A program made the position numbers and the translations under genes. Shown one piece after another: positions 1 to 10,108 of a stretch of DNA of 64,000 bases. Numbering within the stretch: position 1 is the stretch's first letter; each line of letters opens with the position of its first letter. The notes beneath the pieces were generated by a model. The model saw only the letters and a list, made by a program, of their open reading frames with translations. It ran no database searches and was not told the DNA's origin. This DNA comes from Conchocele bisecta (Eukaryota; Mollusca; Bivalvia; Lucinida; Thyasiridae): contig CM055273.1 of the NCBI GenBank assembly GCA_029237695.1, forward strand, positions 56,285,968-56,349,967, written 5' to 3'.

Positions 1-328
1 ATTAATAACTTGCTTTCAGTTCACTCGCTGACTTTAAATGTCACCTGACTGTTGTTAATTGCGAACGCAAATTGAGCCTATTGAGACGTCCCCCGATGAA
101 CAGAGAATCAGGATCCCAATAGCGATACGGGGGGCGTCTCAATAACAGCAATTTGTTCTCTTCAAAAGTAAAGTTGGGCATGCCAACTATTTTACACATA
201 ATGTTGAGCATTGCCGTTGCTATTAATAACTTGCTTTCAGTTCACTCGCTGACTTTAAATGTCACCCGACTGTTGTTAATTGCGAACGCAAATTGAGCCT
301 ATTGAGACGTCCGCCGATGAACAGAGAG
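1..328. repeat. Two direct copies of a ~107-bp sequence
   Basis: The first ~108 bases recur almost unchanged at about 222-328, with only a few substitutions (for example cctgac versus cccgac). The unit runs from attaataacttgc to gatgaacagagag. The 110-bp spacer contains gatacggggggcgtctc. No coding signal was found. It looks like a fragment of a local tandem repeat cut by the window edge. Confidence 0.75.
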
Positions 329-504
329 CCACTTCCGAAAGTAGACCCATGCAAACGGCCAGAATCACGATCCCAATAGCGTGGAGACAGTATGTCTCCC
401 GCCAATAAAACTAGATGGCCGCGGCCAGCATATCACGCCCGCATAGGTATTTGATGGTCCCAGTATGTATGCCCTATCTGGTTAGAGCAATCGGATTGGG
501 GAGA

Positions 505-1090
505 TATTGGGAGTAATTTGACCTTGACATTGGGAAGGGGGCTGCATGGGTGAGCTATATTATGAACATATGGATGGTGATAATGAAATATTTGGAGGTT
601 CGTCAATTGGACTTTGGGTTGTGAAGGTACATACCAGTTTTACACAAATTTTACAAAACAAAGCAACTTTCGGAGTAATTTGACATTGACATTCGTGAAA
701 TAAGGATGATGATAATGAGGTAGCCTCTGTGAAGGTTCAAGTCAATTGGACTTAAGGTTATGGAGCTATTGGGTATCTCAAAACTTTAACGCAGATTGAA
801 GAAAAAAAAAGGAATTTAACCTTGGGCATGGGGGCCGCATGGGTAGGCAATGTAATGATAGCGTTGTGGAGATATTGGGTACTTACAAACTTTAATGCAG
901 GTTTTACAAACAAAAAATTATATCGAAAATTGCAAAGTAATTTGACATTGACCTTGGGCATGGGGCAGCATTGGTTTAATATAGAATGAAAATATGGATG
1001 ATGATAAAGAGGCATGTGAAGTTTTTTGAGTCAATCAGACTTATGGTTGTGGAGATATTTGGTACTGAAAAACTTTAACGCAAATGCCGG
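505..1090. repeat. Degenerate molluscan-type interspersed repeat, about four partial units
   Basis: The motif agtaatttgacattgac followed by a G-rich gcatggg block recurs near 511, 673, 815 and 930. Each time it is followed by variants of gtcaattggacttatgg, tggagatattgggta and aactttaacgcag. Units vary between about 120 and 180 bases. The 85-codon minus-strand reading frame here is a product of the repeat and is not annotated as a gene. Confidence 0.5.
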
Positions 1091-1110
1091 ACGCACATAC
1101 CGGTATCCGA

Positions 1111-1405
1111 TTTCATCAAAATTGCAAACTATACTTATCTAGCAAAGTATACTTTGAGGGAGTAATCATGTATTTTCCCCAAAATGCATTATTTCATATA
1201 GAACTATAACCACTGCATATATTTGATGATTAAAAGTATGCAGAATTATTATACTGAATTTATTACATTATCACAGCCAAAATGGCTGTGATATTGTAAT
1301 AAATTCAGTATAATAAAAATTAATAAATTTATCCGCTTAGATTGAAAATTTCTCCCTCAAAGTATACTTTGCTAGATAAGTATACTTTGCAATGTTGATG
1401 AAATA
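1111..1405. mobile_element. MITE with ~50-bp TIRs and a central palindrome (family M1)
   Basis: The ends are inverted copies of tttcatcaaaattgcaaac and contain the repeated block aaagtatactttgagggag. A second perfect inverted repeat sits in the middle (ttatactgaatttattac, then a cacagcc / ggctgtg loop). A fuller copy in the opposite orientation lies at 18342-18631, and a 5'-truncated copy runs off the window at 63911-64000. No coding capacity, so it is a non-autonomous element. Confidence 0.8.
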
Positions 1406-1584
1406 GGCTGCAGATACTGCCGGGTGCATCATTACTGATGGGATTTACCAATAGAAAGACATGTCTGACGCACATATGCACACCAAAAACACAGGTGGAA
1501 GACTCGGACCTATGATACCAAAAAAAATGCCTATTAAAAAAATCCCATTACCCCACCCACTTGGTCTCGTACAGTACCATACGC

Positions 1585-1608
1585 TATATAAAGGTGAGTA
1601 TAAATAGG
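1585..1608 (+). promoter_or_regulatory. TATA-like pair in the foldback arm
   Basis: The arm contains tatataaagg at 1585 and tataaatag at 1600. A C/T-rich initiator-like stretch and an ATG follow at 1672 and 1681. The second forward arm keeps tataaatag at about 2339 but lost the first box. Since the arms are inverted, outward and inward promoters are possible. This is motif evidence only. Confidence 0.3.
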
Positions 1609-3171
1609 GCCATTATAGAAAAAGCCCTCTCTTTTCCGGCTCGCACAAACACAATAAACATCGATTAAATGTATGAAATATGTCTCTGGCAATCGATAAA
1701 GGTATTAGGTGTGTGAATATACTCACTTCAAATCGCTGTTTCAAGTAATTATTGAGTTATTCGCGTTTTCATTACCCCATCCAAAGCGAAAGTTGCGTGT
1801 ACGAAAGAATCTCGCACAGAATCGGAGGCCGTCCGGCTGGATTATCGGTCATATTTGGCCGATAGCTGATCGCCAGCTCAAACTAAAGTCGTGCACCATG
1901 ATCATATACATTAGAGACTCCAACCATACAAAGTTCGTCCAATTGTGATCGTTCGCCGATCTAAAAAACACTTTTTTCTAATTTTATTGACTTTCATTCA
2001 TGATTCGCGTACTATCAGATTATGTCTTCCGGAAACCCTGAAAAGGGAAAGTCCTCGCGTCTATTTTTAGGTTTAACCAATCAGAAATGTTCTTACATAG
2101 ACGCTTCGGTGGTTGTATTATGGAAGATAGTGCATTGACCCAGTTCCAGATAATGAACGAAATTATAGAAAAAAGTGTTTTTTAGATCGGCGAACGATCA
2201 CAATTGGACGAACTTTGTATGTTTGGAGCAGGTGGAAGACTCGGACCTATGACACCAAAAAAATGCCTATTAAAAAAAATCCCATTACCCCACCCACTTG
2301 GTCTCGTACAGTACTATATATACGTTAATTCAAGGTGAGTATAAATAGCGCTATTATAGAAAGAGCCCTCTTTTTTCCGGCTCGCACAAACACAATAAAC
2401 ATCGATTAAATGTATGAAATATGTCTCTGGCAATCGATAAAGGTATTAGGTGTGTGAATATACTCACTTCAAATCGCTGTTTCAAGTATTTATTGAGTTA
2501 TTCGCGTTTTGATTACTCCATCCAAAGCGAAAGTTGCGTGTACGAAAGAATCTCACACAGAATCGGAGGCCGTCCGGCTGGATTATCGGTCATATTTGGC
2601 CGATAGCTGATCGCCAGCTCAAACTAAAGTCGTGCACCATGATCATATACATTAGAGACTCCAACCATACAAAGTTCGTCCAATTGTGATCGTTCGCCGA
2701 TCTAAAAAACACTTTTTTCTATAAATTTCGTTCATTATCTGGAACTGGGTCAATGCACTATCTTCCATAATACAACCACCGAAGCGTCTATGTAAGAACA
2801 TCTCTGATTGGTTAAACCTAAAAATAGACGCGAGGACTTTCCCTTTTCAGGGTTTCCGGAAGACATAATCTGATAGTACGCGAATCATGAAAGAAAGTCA
2901 ATAAAATTAGAAAAAAGTGTTTTTTAGATCGGCGTACGATCACAATTGGACGAACTTTGTATGGTTGGAGTCTCTAATGTATATGATCATGGTGCACGAC
3001 TTTAGTTTGAGCTGGCGATCAGCTATCGGCCAAATATGACCGATAATCCAGCCGGACGGCCTCCGATTCTGTGTGAGATTCTTTCGTACACGCAACTTTC
3101 GCTTTGGATGGGGTAATCAAAACGCGAATAACTCAATAAATACTTGAAACAGCGATTTGAAGTGAGTATAT

Positions 3172-4980
3172 TGAAGCGAAATTAGAACAGACTATACTGG
3201 TTCTTTGCTGTTTGCTACTTTTTCTTATACATGTAAGTAAATATTTGTCCAGAGTCAATTAGTCAATCAGCCTGCATCCAACCATTATTTTGGCTACCTG
3301 AATCTTAACTATTTTTAGATGTGGGTCAGGTTAACTTCTAACATGTTGTATATAAAAGTTTGCATCAACCGTTGGTTGCCTAAGTTATTTTAAGACAACA
3401 ACAATTAATGTAACCGTTTGGACCGTACATGTTGTGTTGCAACATGTTTCATCCAACATCCATCCGTTCATCCAAGTGTTGATGTTGACTAAGTTATTTT
3501 TAGACCGATTTAGCTATTTTGCAACCTGATTCAACATGTTTCTGCATTTCATCCTTCATCCAACGATGAAACCATTGAAATGTTGAAACATTCCGTTTGC
3601 ATTGCAACTTTTCATCAATACACAACCGTTTTCCGTTGAATCGTTGAAAGGTTGAACTGTCCTGTTGCGTTGCATCTTTTCATCTATACGCAATCGTTTT
3701 TACGTTGAACTGTTGAAATGTTGATCCGTGCGAACCATACAACCGTTGTGTTGTTGATCTGTTGAGAATGTTTTGTTAAAGTTATTTTTAGACAGATTTA
3801 GCTTAATGCAACCATTCAACATGTTGACAACACCTTTGTCCAAAATGGGTACATGTTTAAGCTCTGTTGTAAATTAAGTTTCACTGGTTCTTGAAACAAT
3901 TATGGTGAAAACTTATCAAATATAAGGTCATTTTGACTTCATTACACTTGTAATTTGCTTGAGAAGTTTACTTTTGCATAGTTTCATTTTACAACATTGT
4001 ACAGATTTCATCCAACCATCCAACCTTTGAGTTCTGTTGTGCAGTGGAGTTGTTATCAACCAACATTCCCAACAATCATCCATGACCCAGTTGAGGCCAG
4101 GTCAGTGACTCAATTTGGTGTCCTGAATATGAGCAATCTATTTTTTATCACTGTTGGATGCTGCAACAGATTCTGTTGAACCCTGCTAGATCATTTTATA
4201 TTATTATTTAACCTTTTATATCAGTCATATTATAGGAAACTTGTATTTTTTAGGTTAGTTCTACGTTATTTCTATCATAATTTGCAATAATATCTGTTTT
4301 ATTTAAGTTTGTTGTCTGCAACATGCGTTGGTGGTGACTTCCATTTTTATCAACATCATCAACATGTTGAAGGTTGCAGTATAAAAGCAAGACTCGAGCC
4401 TGAGCTGAATTCTGAATTCTGTATTCTGTATTCTGTATTCTGTATTCTGTGTTCTGGACTAACAGTGTCAACTTCTAGAAATAAATAAGAAATTATAAAT
4501 AGTTGACTCTGCAATTATTTTGAAAAATGAAAATTAGTTTGATCAAATGGCGTCAATATTCAGATCTTGGAGTGTACATTTAAAATTAAGAACTTGTCTT
4601 TATACATGGCTGTGGACAGCACATTTTCGAGATATTGAAAAAGTGTAATTTACCTGTGAAAATAAATAGTTAGATATTGAAAATTACATCTATGAAATTG
4701 TGTTTTTGGACTCTGTATTTTATACTTAGATTATAATAAAAAAATAAGTACATGTACTACTTAGTTTGTGTTTAGTGAAAGAACATCCTAGAAATGTGGT
4801 GTAAATCGTGACAAGTTCACTGGTGGCAGCAAACATAAAATAATAACAGATGGAAAACGTGACAGTTATTCTTCCTACTACTGATCATCCGTTCGTCCGT
4901 CCCTCACAGATCGTTCGTCCGTTCATCTGTCCATCTTCGAGATATCAGTTCAACTTCTTATTCTTAACGTTTACGCAACA
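3172..4980 (+). repeat. 5' long terminal repeat
   Basis: The LTR carries a TATA box (tatataaaag at 3349-3358), an aataaa signal near 4490 and a ttctgta microsatellite at about 4405-4460. It is rich in caacatgtt / gttgaa words. It differs from the 3' LTR by scattered single-base changes and short indels. Confidence 0.85.
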
Positions 4981-4981
4981 C

Positions 4982-4999
4982 TGGTGGCAGCGGTGGGAT
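4982..4999 (+). other. Primer-binding site for tRNA-Leu
   Basis: TGGTGGCAGCGGTGGGAT begins one base after the 5' LTR. It is complementary over 18 nt to the 3' end (including CCA) of metazoan tRNA-Leu(AAG/TAG) as I recall it. Its position is what a minus-strand primer site requires. Confidence 0.8.
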
Positions 5000-5667
5000 A
5001 TTTGGACTTATACACGTATTCGAAGAGACTGCGTTACCATTCGTCTTGTGTGAAATGTGTTGAAGTGTGTTTATTTATTAAATTAAAGCTTATTTGGGCC
5101 AGTGTTATCGATGATTTACCAGTGTTTGGTTCAGATACTGAAGAAAAGTGTGAATTGGAAATTGCAAAATTTAAGTGGAATTCTTGACTCCAAGTGATGG
5201 TAAAATTATTAATTTTCATCCACCGTGTGATGTAGGCGGCTGTGCACTGTGTGTAAATAGAGATACATGTACATGTATGAAGAAGTGTATGTAAACGTGT
5301 GCATATTGTGATGGTGCTAGTAAACGGAAGTTTCAAATGAGGTGGGAAGGCAATTCCCACTCTGATGATTTGACCGTTTATGGGATTCAGAAGAATTGTG
5401 AGTCTAGAAGATTAAGTGGGTTTTAAAGTAACGGGTATTCAGAAGTGGGCACGTTCACCCATCTGAGAAGTTGCTTTATTACTGTGACTGTTGATATCTA
5501 CATGGTAAAATAGTCCATGTGATCGGGACATCCTACACGATAAAGATGACGGCGCTTCTCATATCTACTAGGATTAGTCCGGGAGTGGTTAGTGTGTTTC
5601 TGTTGAAACTGTTTTTTCTTACTGTATGCAGAGATTCAACTGCTGTTTATGATTCTGGAGGAATGGT

Positions 5668-6015
5668 TTGATTCGACACGATATAGGGGATGCAGCTCCC
5701 CTCATGTCCAAACGGATCAATCCAGAAGTGAAGTGTTTGTTTTTGTACAAGCGATGTTTTCTCCTGATCCGGGAGCGAGATCCTTTCAGAGAATTCACAG
5801 ACTTGCTTCCTGGGTCTGGTTCATGTCAGCCGCATTCAAGGCAACGGAATCTACGCGGTTGCGACGTATCCAGCGCACAGGTTGATGTCAAGTTAAGCGA
5901 AAGTACGCTTGAAAAAGATTTCGGGATTGGAACACACGCAGGCGGCCCCTTTCCCGACATGCGATCCGTGGTCACCAATACGGAAAGTGTTGCAAAAGTG
6001 TCTAAATATAAGTAA
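5668..6015 (+). CDS. Unrecognised 115-codon ORF in the LTR element interior
   Basis: This is the longest non-repetitive reading frame between the LTRs. It shows no zinc knuckle, no aspartyl protease triad (D-T/S-G) and no polymerase motif, so a gag or pol role is not supported. It may be a chance frame or a remnant. It sits about 200 bases upstream of the 39-bp minisatellite. Low confidence that it is translated. Confidence 0.15.
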   Translation: MIRHDIGDAAPLMSKRINPEVKCLFLYKRCFLLIRERDPFREFTDLLPGSGSCQPHSRQRNLRGCDVSSAQVDVKLSESTLEKDFGIGTHAGGPFPDMRSVVTNTESVAKVSKYK

Positions 6016-6213
6016 ATAATGTTCATAATATCCGTATGATTTGGAATTAGCATCTAATAGTTTATGTTAATTATGATGTTTGTGATTAAAAGTGTTTTGA
6101 TTTTAGAATTAAAGTACAAAGTACAATTTAATTTGTAATTTTTAAATAAATAATGTGTCAGTAAAGTGGATGCAATAACGGATTATACCAAAGTTCGACA
6201 TTCTGTTCTTTCG

Positions 6214-6423
6214 GGGCGACGTTTCTCCACAGATCTCAACTCTCCGTCACTACGGGCGACGTTCTCCACAGATCTCAACTCTCCGTCACTACGGGCGACG
6301 TTCTCCACAGATCTCAATTCTCCGTCACTACGGGCGACGTTCTCTGCAGATCTCAACTCTCCGTCACTACGGGCGACGTTCTCAACAGATCTCAATTCTC
6401 CGTCACTAAGGGCGACGTTTTCT
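6214..6423 (+). repeat. 39-bp minisatellite, about five units
   Basis: Units of the form gacgttctccacagatctc followed by a ctccgtcactacgggc half repeat five times. Since 39 is divisible by three, the array stays open in frame and would encode a 13-residue repeat. The same block is also open on the minus strand. It lies inside the LTR element. Confidence 0.85.
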
Positions 6424-6432
6424 GCAACTCTC

Positions 6433-6735
6433 AATGACACGGGTAACGACGCCACTCGAGTATTAACATTTTACGTTATCCTGTCCTCGGGTGATGACGT
6501 AATTCAACGACACCACACGGGTAACGACGCCACTCGGGTATTAACATTTTACGTTATCCTATCCACGGGTGATGATGTAATTCAACGACACCACACGGGT
6601 AACGACGCCACTCGGGTATTAACATTTTACGTTTTTCTATCCACGGGTGATGATGTAATTCAACGACGCCACACGGGTATTAACATTTTACGTTTTCCTG
6701 TCCACGGGTGATGACGCAATTCGACAACGCCACAC
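6433..6735 (+). repeat. 78-bp minisatellite, about 3.5 units
   Basis: Units begin cacgggtaacgacgccact and continue through ttttacgttatcct and gtgatgatgtaattcaacg. The period is 78 bp (26 codons), directly after the 39-bp array and in the same open frame. The last units lose parts of the motif. No protein family was recognised. Confidence 0.8.
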
Positions 6736-8054
6736 GCGTATAAACAATTGACGCTTTCCTGTCTACTATTGGTGAAGACGTAAGACGGCGACGTAATCAA
6801 GAACGTTGACGTTTGTCTATTGGTGGAGATGTTATACAGAGTCATGTAGACTGATGGTGACGTTGTTTACAAAGTTGTGACGATATATTCATTGACATGG
6901 ATATCTTATATTCTACATTAAACTGATGGTTGTGTTACGGAACTAACAAGGGATATGCAGTAGAAAATGTATCTATATTTTAAGTAACTGTTTTACTTTA
7001 TTTCATGTGTGTTCTTTCATATGTGTTCTTAACGCATGATCCATGGTAATGTATGCTGGGGCAAAATTACATGATGTGACCAGTATTGACTGTGGATTGG
7101 AATGTACTGAACGAGGTACATGACAATTGCGTAATGATGGTTACAGTTTTTGTTAAAATATGATATTAAAGTTAGTGTAGTCTACATGTACATAGCATGT
7201 ATGACCAGCAGACTGATACACTTGTAACATGTATCATGCAAATGTGCCAACTTTCGTTTGCGCAGAATTACAATTAAATACCATAATTAAGACATGACTT
7301 ACAAATAATACAGAACTCCAGCTAGGCTATGTGGGCAGCCTAGATCAAACATTACCTGTACATGATTTAATGAATGTTTGTCTAGACACTGCTGGAATTC
7401 CAGCATACTGACTGACCAGGGATAATTAACAGTGATAACAGGCTATTGAACTAAAGTGACCTTGGAATTTATTTACAAAATAGACTGGAGTACCAGATAA
7501 GACATATATTTGAGGTGGAGGTATGAAGTTTATTTAGCCTTTTTCACCCTGTATAATGGAATAGAATAGTCCAGTTAAATTCAGACTGGTAAAATTCTGC
7601 ATAGAATGATTTTAATGACTTTTAGGCTATATTCCATTTATGAAGTCTGAGAGATCAAATGGAAACATAAAACATCTATGGCAGAGGGTGCATGTACTGA
7701 TGAGACGGCTTCTTCACAGTGGTTTCGTCTGATTTGCACTATTTGCAGACTCATTTTGTGGTTGAAAAGGTTAGATGGATTTTCATTTACATGTATTTTA
7801 TTTTATCTTGTTCCATGTTTTATGACTATTATCACACGTATCCTGTTTATAATCGCGTATTCCTTAGCATATAGTAGTTTGTTTTCGTATTTTTCTTTTG
7901 TTTCATATTATTTTGTTATAATTAGGTTTGAGTCTTGCCAAATTTTCATTTACCAGTAGTTAATTTTCTTTTTATAAATGTATATATCTTTTTTTTTATG
8001 TCATCCGGAGATGACACGTGTCATCAGGCGATGCCACAATCTGGGAGGCGGCTG
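6736..8054. other. Non-coding 3' interior of the LTR element
   Basis: AT-rich sequence with no supported gene. The 93-codon frame at 7678-7959 is hydrophobic low-complexity sequence with no family signature. The stretch ends with gggaggcgg just before the 3' LTR, the likely polypurine tract for plus-strand priming. Confidence 0.5.
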
Positions 8055-9869
8055 TGAAGCGAAATTAGAACAGACTATACTGGTTCTTTGCTGTTTGCTA
8101 CTTTTTCTTATACATGTAAGTAAATATTTGTCCAGAGTCAATTAGTCAATCAGCCTGCATCCAACCATTATTTTGGCTACCTGAATCTTAACTATTTTTA
8201 GATGTGGGTCAGGTTAACTTCTAACATGTTGTATATAAAAGTTTTGCATCAACCGTTGGTTGCCTAAGTTATTTTAAGACAACAACAATTAATGTAACCG
8301 TTTGGACCGTACATGTTGTGTTGCAACATGTTTCATCCAACATCCATCCGTTCATCAAGTGTTGATGTTGACTAAGTTATTTTTAGACCGATTTAGCTAT
8401 TTTGCAACCTGATTCAACATGTTTCTGCATTTCATCCTTCATCCAACCGTTGAACCATTGAAATGTTGAAACATTCCGTTGCATTGCAACTTTTCATCAA
8501 TACACAACCGTTTTCCGTTGAATCGTTGAAAAGTTGAACTGTCCTGTTGCGTTGCATCTTTTCATCTATACGCAATCGTTTTTACGTTGAACTGTTGAAA
8601 TGTTGATCCGTGCGAACCATACAACGTTGTGTTGTTGATCTGTTGAGATGTTGTTTTGTTAAAGTTATTTTTAGACAGATTTAGCTTAATGCAACCATTC
8701 AACATGTTGACAACACCTTTGTCCAAAATGGGTACATGTTTAAGCTCTGTTGTAAATTAAGTTTCACTGGTTCTTGAAACAATTATGGTGAAAACTTATC
8801 AAATATAAGGTCATTGTGACTTCATTACACTTGTAATTTGCTTGAGAAGTTTACTTTTGGCATAGTTTCATTTTACAACATTGTACAGATTTCATCCAAC
8901 CATCCAACCTTTGAGTTCTGTTGTGCAGTGGAGTTGTTATCAACCAACATTCCCAACAATCATCCATGACCCAGTTGAGGCCAGGTCAGGTAGTGACTCA
9001 ATTTGGAGTCCTGAATATGAGCAATCTATTTTTATCACTGTTGGATGCTGCAACAGATTCTGTTGAACCCTGCTAGATCATTTTATATTATTATTTAATT
9101 TTAACCTATCAGTCATATTATAGGAAACTTGTATTTTTTAGGTTAGTTCTACGTTATTTCTATCATAATTTGCAATAATATCTGTTTTATTTAAGTTTGT
9201 TGTCTGCAACATGCGTTGGTGGTGACTTCCATTTTTATCAACATCATCAACATGTTGAAGGTTGCAGTATAAAAGCAAGACTCGAGCCTGAGCTGAATTC
9301 TGAATTCTGTATTCTGTATTCTGTATTCTGTATTCTGTGTTCTGGACTAACAGTGTCAACTTCTAGAAATAAATAAGAAATTATAAATAGTTGACTCTGC
9401 AATTATTTTGAAAAATGAAAATTAGTTTGATCAAATGGCGTCAATATTCAGATCTTGGAGTGTACATTTAAAATTAAGAACTTGTCTTTATACATGGCTG
9501 TGGACAGCACATTTTCGAGATATTGAAAAAGTGTAATTTACCTGTGAAAATAAATAGTTAGATATTGAAAATTACATCTATGAAATTGTGTTTTTGGACT
9601 CTGTATTTTATACTTAGAAATTATAATAAAAAATAAGTACATGTACTACTTAGTTTGTGTTTAGTGAAAGAACATCCTAGAAATGTGGTGTAAATCGTGA
9701 CAAGTTCACTGGTGGCAGCAAACATAAAATAATAACAGATGGAAAACGTGACAGTTATTCTTCCTACTACTGATCATCCGTTCGTCCGTCCCTCACAGAT
9801 CGTTCGTCCGTTCATCTGTCCATCTTCGAGATATCAGTTCAACTTCTTATTCTTAACGTTTACGCAACA
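8055..9869 (+). repeat. 3' long terminal repeat
   Basis: Near-identical to 3172-4980, with the same TGAAGCG start and CGCAACA end, the same TATA box and the same ttctgta microsatellite (about 9295-9345). It is followed directly by the duplicated ATAT and then by the rest of the interrupted foldback arm. Confidence 0.85.
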
Positions 9870-10108
9870 ATATTCACACACCTAATACCTTTATCGATTG
9901 CCAGAGACATATTTCATACATTTAATCGATGTTTATTGTGTTTGTGCGAGCCGGAAAAGAGAGGGCTTTTTCTATAATGGCCCTATTTATACTCACCTTT
10001 ATATAGCGTATGGTACTGTACGAGACCAAGTGGGTGGGTTAATGGGATTTTTTTAATAGGCATTTTTTTTGGTGTCATAGGTCCGAGTCTTCCACCTGTG
10101 ACCAAAAA

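Larger units (their letters stand above)
3172..9869 (+). mobile_element. Non-autonomous LTR retrotransposon with ~1.8-kb LTRs
   Basis: Two nearly identical direct repeats (3172-4980 and 8055-9869) begin TGAAGCG and end CGCAACA. They flank a 3.07-kb interior. The insertion duplicated ATAT (3168-3171 and 9870-9873). Removing it rejoins the foldback arm in perfect register with 1699-1740. A tRNA-Leu-type primer-binding site follows the 5' LTR, and a short purine-rich run (gggaggcgg) precedes the 3' LTR. No gag, protease, reverse transcriptase, RNase H or integrase reading frame is present, so it would need proteins in trans (LARD-like). The close match of the two LTRs suggests fairly recent insertion. 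Confidence 0.85.
1490..10100. mobile_element. hAT-like foldback element with 8-bp target duplication, interrupted by an LTR element
   Basis: The outer ends are inverted copies starting CACAGGTGGAAG. They are flanked by the direct 8-mer ACCAAAAA at 1482-1489 and 10101-10108, the duplication length expected of hAT transposition. The arms are about 485 bp: 1490-1977, and in reverse 2912-3171 continued at 9870-10100. Between them lie a ~185-bp centre (about 1978-2160), a short reverse piece of arm (2161-2229), a second forward arm (2230-2718) and the same centre inverted (about 2719-2911). This suggests one foldback copy collapsed into another. No transposase is seen. Removing the LTR insertion leaves about 1.9 kb. 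Confidence 0.75.

Noticed and set aside
4250..4471. 73-codon minus-strand frame, repeated at 9138-9359
   Set aside because: It lies in the LTR across a ttctgta microsatellite and occurs twice only because the LTR does.
6183..6455. 90-codon minus-strand repeat protein
   Set aside because: Antisense shadow of the 39-bp minisatellite, whose period is a multiple of three.
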